A DNA stretch of 18,760 bases. It comes from Thermoanaerobaculia bacterium (GTDB taxonomy: Bacteria > Acidobacteriota > Thermoanaerobaculia > UBA5066). Below the pieces are notes generated by a model. That model saw only the letters and a list, made by a program, of their open reading frames with translations. It did not search any database and was not told where the DNA came from. Of the stretch, positions 12,701-18,760 are shown in pieces. Each line of letters starts with the position of its first letter. Position 1 is the first letter of the stretch. The stretch is from the NCBI GenBank assembly GCA_023717585.1, contig JAMQPJ010000639.1, positions 1 to 18,760 on the forward strand, read 5' to 3'. Position numbers and translations under genes: made by a program.

Positions 12701-14212
12701 TTGTCTGCAAACCCGTATTTCGCGACGAAGTCCATGGCAAGGCTCGAGGAAGAAATGCGGGACGAGAACCGGCTCCGCCGGATTCTCGGCCCGGTTCAGC
12801 TCACGAGCCTCGGCGTGGGCGCGATCATCGGCGCCGGCATCTTCGTCGCGACGGGAGCCGCGGCGCACAACGTGGCGGGCCCTGCGCTGATCCTGTCCTA
12901 CGTCGTCGCCGGCGTCACGTGCATCTTCGCGGCGCTGTGCTACGCGGAGTTCGCGGCCATGGTGCCGGTCGCGGGCTCGGCCTACACGTACGCGTACGCC
13001 ACGATGGGAGAGCTCTGCGCCTGGATCATCGGCTGGGACCTCGTCCTCGAGTACGCCGTCGGTAGCGCGACGGTCGCGACCGGCTGGTCCGGCTACTTCC
13101 AGAACGTCCTCAACAAACTGGGAATCTACGTTCATCCGCTCCTCCGGGAATCCCCCTGGCGCTACGACGCGGCGGCGGGCAAATTCCTCTCGACGGGCTC
13201 GATCCTGAATCTTCCTGCGATCGTCATCGTCGCGCTCGTCACGGTGATCCTCGTCAAGGGCATCCAGGAGAGCGCGTCGTTCAACGCCGCGATGGTGATG
13301 ATCAAGCTCGCCGCCGTCCTTTTCGTCATCGGCGTCGGCGCTTTCCTCGTGGACAAGTCGAACTGGCATCCGTTCGCGCCGTACGGATGGACGGGCGTGA
13401 GCTTCTTCGGATTTCACGTCGCCGGCCAGACGGATCCGGGCGGGTCGCCGGTCGGCGTCCTGGCCGGGGCCGCGATCATCTTCTTCGCCTACATCGGGTT
13501 CGACTCCGTCTCCACGCACACCGAGGAGGCTCGCAACCCGCGGCGCGACGTCCCCATCGGGATCATCGCGTCCCTCCTCATCTGTACGGTCCTCTACATC
13601 GCGGTCGTCGCGGTGCTCACGGGCATGGTCAAGTACGACCAGCTCGACATCAACGCGCCCGTCAGCCGCGCCTTCCAGCAGAAAGGCATCGGGTGGGCCG
13701 AAGGCATCATCGCCGCGGCCGGCGTCGCCGGGATCACTTCCGTGCTTCTCGTCATGATGCTGAGCGGGCCGCGCGTCTTCCTCGCCATGGCGCGCGACGG
13801 CCTCGTGCCTCAGAGCTTCTTCGGCGCCGTCCACGAGAAGTTCCGGACTCCCTGGAAGTCGACGATCGCGATCGGGCTCTTCGTCACGATCATGTCCGGC
13901 TTCCTGCCGATCGACGCGCTGCTGCACCTGGCGAACATCGGGACGCTCCTCGCGTTCGTCATGGTCTGCGTGGCCGTCCTGATCATGCGCCGGACGAATC
14001 CGGGCGCGAACAGGCCGTTCCGCTGCCCGTGGGTGCCGTTCGTGCCGATCATGGGAATCCTGACGTGCCTCCTTCTCATGTTCTCGCTGCCGACGGCGAA
14101 CTGGTGGCGCCTCTTCGCGTGGCTCGGGATCGGCCTCGTCATCTACCTCTTGTACGGCCGCCACCACTCCGTCCTGCAGAAGGACCGCGATCGCGGGATC
14201 CCCGCCCACTGA
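12701..14212 (+). CDS. Cationic amino-acid transporter-like permease (APC superfamily)
   Basis: 503 residues with about 12-14 membrane helices. The N-terminus FATKSMARLEEE resembles the FRTKSxExL leader of bacterial CAT-type permeases (YfnA/YhdG group). The first helix contains GVGAIIGAGIF (38-48), the glycine-rich substrate loop of APC transporters, followed by FAALCYAEFAAMVPVAGSAYTYAYATMGE; FFAYIGFDSVSTHTEEARNPRRDVPIGI is also family-typical. It probably imports an amino acid with protons; substrate unknown. TTG 12701 is chosen: AGAGGAGGGA ends 6 nt before it and the leader matches homologues. A longer in-frame extension from 12539 is antisense to the RmlC-like gene, and ATG 12734 would cut the conserved leader. 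The small membrane protein gene follows after 4 nt. Confidence 0.9.
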   Translation: MSANPYFATKSMARLEEEMRDENRLRRILGPVQLTSLGVGAIIGAGIFVATGAAAHNVAGPALILSYVVAGVTCIFAALCYAEFAAMVPVAGSAYTYAYATMGELCAWIIGWDLVLEYAVGSATVATGWSGYFQNVLNKLGIYVHPLLRESPWRYDAAAGKFLSTGSILNLPAIVIVALVTVILVKGIQESASFNAAMVMIKLAAVLFVIGVGAFLVDKSNWHPFAPYGWTGVSFFGFHVAGQTDPGGSPVGVLAGAAIIFFAYIGFDSVSTHTEEARNPRRDVPIGIIASLLICTVLYIAVVAVLTGMVKYDQLDINAPVSRAFQQKGIGWAEGIIAAAGVAGITSVLLVMMLSGPRVFLAMARDGLVPQSFFGAVHEKFRTPWKSTIAIGLFVTIMSGFLPIDALLHLANIGTLLAFVMVCVAVLIMRRTNPGANRPFRCPWVPFVPIMGILTCLLLMFSLPTANWWRLFAWLGIGLVIYLLYGRHHSVLQKDRDRGIPAH

Positions 14213-14216
14213 ACCC

Positions 14217-14537
14217 GTGAAGCGCGCGGCGCTCCTGATCCTGATCGTCGGAGCGCCGCTCGTTCTCCTTTTCTTCCCCGAGCTCCGCCGCCGCATCGCG
14301 CACAAGCTGCGGTTTCTGCTGCTCCTGTGGTCGGGGGCTGTCTTGCTTTTCGGATTGATAGGGGGACCGGGGAAAGAGAATCTCTTGGAAAGGGTAAGAG
14401 AGGGAGACGCGCCGGCTGCCTGGGCTCTGTTCGGCGTGGCGCTCTGCGCGGCCGCGTTCTTTTCGGTGCTGCGAGATTTCCAGCTCTCTTCACCTTCTAA
14501 GAAATCTTCAAATTCTTCCGGCGCGAAGCGCCGCTAA
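14217..14537 (+). CDS. Small hypothetical membrane protein
   Basis: 106 residues starting at GTG, 4 nt after the permease stop, so probably translated by coupling; there is no separate Shine-Dalgarno. Three hydrophobic stretches are visible (about 3-20, 32-50, 68-85), with basic residues between the first two (RRRIAHKLR) and a Ser/Lys-rich tail (SSPSKKSSNSSGAKRR). I do not recognise a family. Position suggests a permease accessory protein, but that is inference. The second half is visibly lower in GC than the neighbours and holds a pyrimidine-rich patch; a 6-bp stem ends the gene. Confidence 0.55.
   Translation: MKRAALLILIVGAPLVLLFFPELRRRIAHKLRFLLLLWSGAVLLFGLIGGPGKENLLERVREGDAPAAWALFGVALCAAAFFSVLRDFQLSSPSKKSSNSSGAKRR
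14519..14533 (+). terminator. Possible weak terminator stem
   Basis: CGGCGC (14519-14524), loop GAA and GCGCCG (14528-14533) form a tight hairpin over the last codons of the small membrane protein gene. The bases that follow (CTAATTCCTCC) are not a proper T run, so termination is doubtful. Confidence 0.25.
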
Positions 14538-14570
14538 TTCCTCCAGGCAGCGCTACCGAGGAGTATGTAC

Positions 14571-16046
14571 ATGAAGAAGTGGAATCGCCTTCTCCTGGCC
14601 CTCTGTGTCGTTGGCGCGATCAGCTATGCGTATTGGAAGCTCGCCATCCCCATCCACCGCGTCGAGATCCGCTCCGAGCTGGTCATGCTCGGAGACCTCG
14701 ACGGAGACCATCGATGGACGGCTTCTGACCTTACGACGCTTCACCCCATCCTCAAGGATCCGTTCTCCGCGCCGGACGACGTCGCACGACGCATCGACTT
14801 GAATCAAAACGGGCTCATCGACGAGGAAGACCTCGGCATCCTCCGGGCGCTCGTCTCATCGGCTGGTGACCCCTACGCCGCGGAAGACAAGGCACGATCC
14901 GAGGGCACGCCCTTTCCTCGTCCGCGCGAACTCTACCGGTATGTGCCGGTCGCGGAGTACCTCCCTCGTCCGCTTTGGGCTCTGCCCTATCCGCTTGCGG
15001 AGGACTCGGTCCTTGACTGGCTCGCGAGCGTTCGACCACCCCTGAGCACGAGTTCCTACTCCGGGGCGCTCGCTGCCGGGGTCTACGCTGAGGCCATTCG
15101 TTTTGACCAGGCATGGCGCAAACGGCAGCCGCAACTCGTGCTCATCGAGCGAGAGTACGCGGCTCGGAAGCTGGCGCGCGTGAAAGCTCTCTTCCATGCC
15201 GGCGAGCAGTACGAGCTTCTTCTCGCTCTCGTGGAACTGGTCGAGGACGCGGAGACGCTCACGGTGCGGAACCAGCCGGAATTCCCGCTCAAGCTTCTCG
15301 CTTTTCGGGATCACCTACGCGAGGTGCTCGGCTCGCCGTTCTATGTCGAGTTCACGGCCGCGAAGCAGGACTGGCGCGCGGTACTCAAACGCGTCTCCGG
15401 CCATATTCAGACCGACTTCGGGCTAACTTACGACCTCGAGACGCTCGGACCTCCAAGAAGCCTCTCCCACCTCAAGAACTACCTGCAGCGCGCCGAATGG
15501 CAGTACTACAAGAGCGCGACGCGTGAGGAGAATTTCCACGCGCTCATTTCGTACGCGCAACACGACCCACGCTACCTGCGAGCGGTTTCGCGGACCAGCC
15601 GCAAACTCCAGGATCCCAATGTCGAGAACCACAACCTGCCGATGGTGCTCCTTCTTCGCGAGGCTCTCCGTATCAAGGGCGGCGACAAGAAGAAGGCAGT
15701 CGGTCTGCTCGACGAGGCCATCCGCATTCCATACGCCTGGATCAAGTCGATCCCGCGCAAGGCGCTGCCTGGCTCTCTCGCCCTCGACAACTTCCTCCTG
15801 CCCGGTAACAAGGAAGACGGTGCGGACAAAAGCCGACACTGGAACGTCTTCGGCGGCGTTTCCCTCTACAAATCGCCCCAGGAGGCACTCGACCTTGCGC
15901 TCAAGCGCGAGATGCAGGACCTCCGCGATGACAAATACTCACAGGACGCGATGCGGGAGTTCTTCCGAGACATGATCGCGGACTTGAACGGGATGTACCA
16001 CGTCATGACCGTGAATCCAACCTTGCTCACGGCAGGAAACAGGTGA
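14571..16046 (+). CDS. Membrane-anchored protein with dockerin-like EF-hand pair
   Basis: 491 residues. A basic N-terminus and one hydrophobic segment (KKWNRLLLALCVVGAISYAY, 2-21) act as signal or anchor. Right after it come two calcium-loop motifs: DLDGDHRWTASD (42-53; Asp42, 44, 46, 53) and DLNQNGLIDEED (76-87; Asp76, Asn78, Asn80, Asp84, Asp87), spaced like a type I dockerin repeat. The remaining 400 residues are mostly helical in appearance, rich in Arg, Leu and aromatic residues, with no catalytic motif I know. It is probably extracytoplasmic. ATG 14571 is chosen over 14565 because GAGGAG (14558-14563) then has a 7-nt spacer. Codon use is less GC-biased than in the other genes (more A/T at third positions), which may mean transfer or relaxed bias. 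Function unknown. Confidence 0.7.
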   Translation: MKKWNRLLLALCVVGAISYAYWKLAIPIHRVEIRSELVMLGDLDGDHRWTASDLTTLHPILKDPFSAPDDVARRIDLNQNGLIDEEDLGILRALVSSAGDPYAAEDKARSEGTPFPRPRELYRYVPVAEYLPRPLWALPYPLAEDSVLDWLASVRPPLSTSSYSGALAAGVYAEAIRFDQAWRKRQPQLVLIEREYAARKLARVKALFHAGEQYELLLALVELVEDAETLTVRNQPEFPLKLLAFRDHLREVLGSPFYVEFTAAKQDWRAVLKRVSGHIQTDFGLTYDLETLGPPRSLSHLKNYLQRAEWQYYKSATREENFHALISYAQHDPRYLRAVSRTSRKLQDPNVENHNLPMVLLLREALRIKGGDKKKAVGLLDEAIRIPYAWIKSIPRKALPGSLALDNFLLPGNKEDGADKSRHWNVFGGVSLYKSPQEALDLALKREMQDLRDDKYSQDAMREFFRDMIADLNGMYHVMTVNPTLLTAGNR

Positions 16047-16102
16047 GCATTACTGCCGTGCCCTGAGAGCGAGGCACCTGACAGGCGCGGACGGGGCGCC
16101 GC

Positions 16103-18421
16103 CTACTCCAGCGAAACGCGGTCCACCCCGATCCCGAGCGCGCGCGTGTCCTGTCCGATGCCGGCGTCCTTCGGGACCGTCGTCGGGACGTGAATCCAGA
16201 GGCGCACGGGCTCAGGGCCCGAGAGCGCGCGAACGGCCTCGGGAGGGAGAGCCAGAGAAACTTCGGCGAGGCCCGGCGTCACGCGCACGCTCCCGGCCGC
16301 CAGGTTTCCGACCGACACCGCGACGTCCACGGACGCCGCGACGGCTCGGGCGCGGAGCACGAGGCGCGCCGGAACAAAGCCGGGCACGGGAGAGAAGACG
16401 ATAGAGGCGTCGCCTGTCGACCAGCGGAGGTCGAGGCCGGTGTCTCCGATCTTCTCGCGGCCGAAGAACCCCTCGGGATCGAACCGTCCGTCGTCCGGCG
16501 CGCCCACGTCGGCGACGAGCCGGGCCGCCTGCCTGATCCAGAGCGCATCCGGCGCGTACGAGAACGTCGCCTCGCGAAACGTGAAGCAGCCCCTCGCCGG
16601 CCGCGTCGCGCCCTCGAGGAGAGGGAGTTCCCTGGGGCGATCGCACGCGAGCACGTACTCCGCGGGCCCCGGCATCGGCCCGACGACCGCGCGCGGGACG
16701 ATCGCGAGGTCGAAGGGGCCCGGCGCGATCCTCCGCGTCAGGATCTCCCGGCCGGAGCCGGCTTCCGTCACGCGGAGCGTCGTGTTCCCTGCCTCGGCGG
16801 GACGGTTGCCCGAGAGCACCGCACAGAGGGGACCCTGGTCCGCCGGAACGTAGAGATGCGCGGCGGGCCCCGCCCAGCGGAAGGAGGGCATGCCGGGCAC
16901 CGACTCCCGAACGCCGAATCCCGGGCCGAACAGCGGCGGAGCCGGGTCGCGTACCGCGACGGAGAGCAGGCGCCGGTTTCCCAGGGCTTCGGCCACGAGG
17001 CCGCCGCGCGTCCACGACCGCCAGGCGGCATCGGATGCGTCGGGCGCTCCCGTCTCGCCCGTGAAATCCGCGAGACGCACGAGCCGCTTGTTCATCTGCC
17101 GGGGCGCCCGCACGAGCTCCTCGTCCGAATAGCCCCACACGACGAGGCGCCCTTCCCACCGCTCGGTCCTCAGGAACGAGTGGAAGACGGGATCGGCCAC
17201 GATCGTCTCGCGGCCCGGATGGACGTAGCGTTCGAGCGTCCGGAGCGCCGCGATGGGCGGAGTCTCCACGCGCGCGCTCGCCCGCACCTCCGGCCACGCC
17301 TCGCGCGCAAGGAAGAACGCGACGACGGAGGCGGCTCCGAAAGCGAAAAACCCCCGCCGGAGGAGGGACTCGAGCCCGGCGCCGACCGCCAGGCAGAGCA
17401 CGAGCACGAAGGGGACGGAGTAGCGCGACATCGCGCGGCTGTGGAGCAGCCACAGCGAGAGAAAGAGCGGTACGAGGACGAGGGCCAGATCCACCGCGCC
17501 GCGGCGCTTCCGGAAGGCAAGCAGGACGAGGCCCGCGCCCGCGACGGCGAGGACGGCCACCGCGCGACGCCAGGAGAGAAAATCCCGCACGAGGAAGGAG
17601 TCGAGAAGCGTGCCTACCGTTCCCGTCGCGAGCGCATGCGCGCGAAAACCCGCGCGTTCCGAAAGCGACGCGAACAGTCCCGGCGCGCCGCCCGCCTGGG
17701 CGAACAGCCAGACGCCCCATGCCGCCGTGCCGGCCAGCGCGGACAGGACGAACGTCCACGCGGCATCGGCCCGGCCGGGACGGGACATGATCCGAACCGT
17801 CCAGACGAGGAGGAGCGGGAAGAAACCGAGCAGGAGGTGCGGCCTCACCCCGCAGCCCGCAGCCGCGAGAAGTCCGGCCGCGAGGGCGAGGAGGCGGGCC
17901 CGCCGGGCCGAGACGAGGTCGCGCCAGCGGGTCTGGTTCGGCGACCGCCGCTCCTCGGAATTCGCGAGGCAGGCGAGCGCGCCGAGGAACAGGGCCGTCG
18001 CCGGCATGTCGGAGAACGCGCGCCCGCCGTTGACCCAGACGACGGGAAGCGCATATCCGAGGACGACGCCCGCGAGCGCCGACCAGCCGCCGACGACGCG
18101 GCGCCCCCACAGATAGAGAGCCGGCACGCTGCACGCGGCGAGCACCGTGGACGCGGTCGCAAGCGCGTTGAAGGGAGTCACGCAGAACGGCAGCAGGGCT
18201 CGCCCCAGGAGGATCCAGACGGGAAAGCCGGGCGCCTGGGGCGAGAGATCGAAAAGGTCGAAGCGCGTGACGGCCCCGGAAAAAACGGCCTCGTCGATCT
18301 CTCCCGGCGAGTTTGCCAGCGCGAAGAACCGGGAAGCCGCCACCGCTCCGACGATGAGCGCCGCGAAAACGAGGGGCGGCTCGCGGCGCCGGTCGCCGAC
18401 CCGGCCGATGCGCCTCAACAC
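16103..18421 (-). CDS. GT39-family-like membrane glycosyltransferase
   Basis: 772 residues. The first helix (about 16-35) leads into SPGEIDEAVFSG (38-49), whose Asp43-Glu44 matches the acidic pair of ArnT/PMT-type GT39 enzymes, then SPQAPGFPVWILLGRALLP, also family-typical. Roughly ten to twelve helices fill the first half; the last ~350 residues are a largely soluble region, probably on the outer face, with beta-strand-like segments (LVLRARAVAASVDVAVSVGN) that could be a carbohydrate-binding or jelly-roll module. The predicted role is transfer of a sugar from a polyprenyl-phosphate donor to lipid, glycan or protein; the exact substrate is unknown. The start is GTG at 18421, which directly precedes the basic segment before helix 1. 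No Shine-Dalgarno is clear. It is convergent with the dockerin gene and divergent from pcnB. Confidence 0.75.
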   Translation of the reverse strand: MLRRIGRVGDRRREPPLVFAALIVGAVAASRFFALANSPGEIDEAVFSGAVTRFDLFDLSPQAPGFPVWILLGRALLPFCVTPFNALATASTVLAACSVPALYLWGRRVVGGWSALAGVVLGYALPVVWVNGGRAFSDMPATALFLGALACLANSEERRSPNQTRWRDLVSARRARLLALAAGLLAAAGCGVRPHLLLGFFPLLLVWTVRIMSRPGRADAAWTFVLSALAGTAAWGVWLFAQAGGAPGLFASLSERAGFRAHALATGTVGTLLDSFLVRDFLSWRRAVAVLAVAGAGLVLLAFRKRRGAVDLALVLVPLFLSLWLLHSRAMSRYSVPFVLVLCLAVGAGLESLLRRGFFAFGAASVVAFFLAREAWPEVRASARVETPPIAALRTLERYVHPGRETIVADPVFHSFLRTERWEGRLVVWGYSDEELVRAPRQMNKRLVRLADFTGETGAPDASDAAWRSWTRGGLVAEALGNRRLLSVAVRDPAPPLFGPGFGVRESVPGMPSFRWAGPAAHLYVPADQGPLCAVLSGNRPAEAGNTTLRVTEAGSGREILTRRIAPGPFDLAIVPRAVVGPMPGPAEYVLACDRPRELPLLEGATRPARGCFTFREATFSYAPDALWIRQAARLVADVGAPDDGRFDPEGFFGREKIGDTGLDLRWSTGDASIVFSPVPGFVPARLVLRARAVAASVDVAVSVGNLAAGSVRVTPGLAEVSLALPPEAVRALSGPEPVRLWIHVPTTVPKDAGIGQDTRALGIGVDRVSLE

Positions 18422-18461
18422 GATCCGAGTGTTTCATTTTTCGGGCCGGCTGGGAAACAGT

Positions 18462-18498
18462 TACAATGAAGCTCGATGTCGATTCGACATCCCGCGGG
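18462..18498 (+). promoter_or_regulatory. -10-like box and two adjoining palindromes before pcnB
   Basis: TACAAT (18462-18467) is followed by ATGTCGA-T-TCGACAT (18476-18490) and directly by CCCGCGGG (18491-18498), ending at the pcnB ATG. The elements would lie in the 5' leader of pcnB and could bind a repressor or form a hairpin at the start codon. No convincing -35 is seen. Confidence 0.4.
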
Positions 18499-18760
18499 AT
18501 GAGCATTCCCCGCATCCTGCCTCGCGCCGAGCACCCCATTTCGCGCGGCTATATCGATCCGGACGCGCTGCGCGTGCTGTACCGGCTTCACCGGGCCGGC
18601 TACAAGGCGTATCTCGTCGGGGGATCCGTGCGCGACCTCATGACGGGACGCACGCCCAAGGATTTCGACATCGGCACGGATGCCCGGCCGCAGGAGGTCC
18701 GGCGGCTGTTTCGCAACTCGCGCGTGATCGGGCGGCGCTTCCGGCTCGCGCACATCCTCT
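18499..18760 (+). CDS. pcnB: PcnB, poly(A) polymerase / tRNA nucleotidyltransferase family (5' part)
   Basis: The first 87 codons are visible; the gene continues past the right edge. The protein reads IPRILPRAEHPISRGYID, then ALRVLYRLHRAGYKAYLVGG, SVRDLMTGRTPKDFDIGT and VRRLFRNSRVIGRRFRLAHI. This matches PcnB of E. coli almost motif by motif, including the nucleotidyltransferase GGxVRD and DFD (two metal-binding Asp) motifs and the RRFRLAH segment. The enzyme adds poly(A) tails that promote RNA decay; CCA-adding relatives share these motifs, but the N-terminal REQHPISR-like leader favours PcnB. ATG 18499 fits the conserved N-terminus; an in-frame ATG at 18466 would add 11 residues and overlap the -10-like box. 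No strong Shine-Dalgarno is present at either. Confidence 0.92.
   Translation, partial: MSIPRILPRAEHPISRGYIDPDALRVLYRLHRAGYKAYLVGGSVRDLMTGRTPKDFDIGTDARPQEVRRLFRNSRVIGRRFRLAHIL

Noticed and set aside
12566..14305. 579-codon reverse frame opposite the permease
   Set aside because: Asp/Arg/Glu/His-rich shadow of a membrane protein gene.
16047..16102. Terminator between the dockerin gene and the GT39-like gene
   Set aside because: Only a 5-bp stem (GTGCC/GGCAC) without a T run.
16190..18469. Very long open frame on the forward strand (759 codons) opposite the GT39-like gene
   Set aside because: It is the mirror of a GC3-biased gene; the product is Arg/Glu/Gly/Pro-rich with no domain, whereas the reverse strand gives clear membrane helices and GT39 motifs.
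1..18760. tRNA, rRNA, CRISPR arrays, insertion sequences, phage genes
   Set aside because: No cloverleaf, regular spaced repeats, transposase or phage motifs were seen on either strand.

Overview
This is a GC-rich bacterial chromosome window (roughly two thirds G+C or more by eye, strong GC3 bias). It carries about 15 genes and no RNA gene, insertion sequence, phage gene or CRISPR array that I can see. The lineage cannot be fixed from sequence alone. The mix (PyrR, a Bacillus-like GSI-alpha glutamine synthetase, a proteobacterial-type PcnB, an Ada-AraC-AlkA fusion, YfhO and GT-C membrane glycosyltransferases) would suit a deep-branching GC-rich phylum such as Acidobacteriota; that is inference.

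Layout. 1-200 (-) is the 5' part of pyrR, divergent from a YfhO-family membrane protein (266-2236, +). The latter overlaps tail-to-tail with a GT-C-like membrane glycosyltransferase (2228-3871, -), which is divergent from queA (3915-4994, +). Next come a cytidylate kinase-like gene (5093-5788, +) and, facing it, glnA (5868-7208, -) with a clear intrinsic terminator. An HD-domain gene (7393-8025, +) leads into an alkylation-repair pair, an Ada/AraC/AlkA fusion (8102-9574) overlapping ogt (9571-10083). After them come an amidohydrolase of the 5'-deoxyadenosine/MTA/SAH deaminase group (10131-11504) and a UspA protein whose start codon overlaps the deaminase stop (11504-11983). An RmlC-like sugar epimerase (12000-12578, -) is divergent from a cationic amino-acid permease (12701-14212, +), followed by a small membrane protein (14217-14537) and a membrane-anchored dockerin-like protein (14571-16046). 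A GT39-type membrane glycosyltransferase (16103-18421, -) is divergent from pcnB, which runs off the window at 18760.

How the genes relate. Three large polytopic proteins of the GT-C type plus the RmlC-like epimerase point to lipid-linked sugar transfer and surface glycan assembly. The alkA-ogt pair is a compact adaptive-response-like module. The rest are separate housekeeping functions: pyrimidine control, queuosine, glutamine synthesis and RNA 3'-end processing.

I find no convincing new multi-gene system. The most interesting material is regulatory: a perfect 18-bp palindrome just inside pyrR, several dyads at promoter or RBS positions (glnA/HD, alkA, permease, pcnB), a hairpin that could mask a ribosome binding site, and -10-like boxes 6-10 nt before several start codons with weak or no Shine-Dalgarno, suggesting leaderless transcripts. 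The dockerin protein and a few lower-GC pyrimidine-rich patches with a shared motif are the other oddities.
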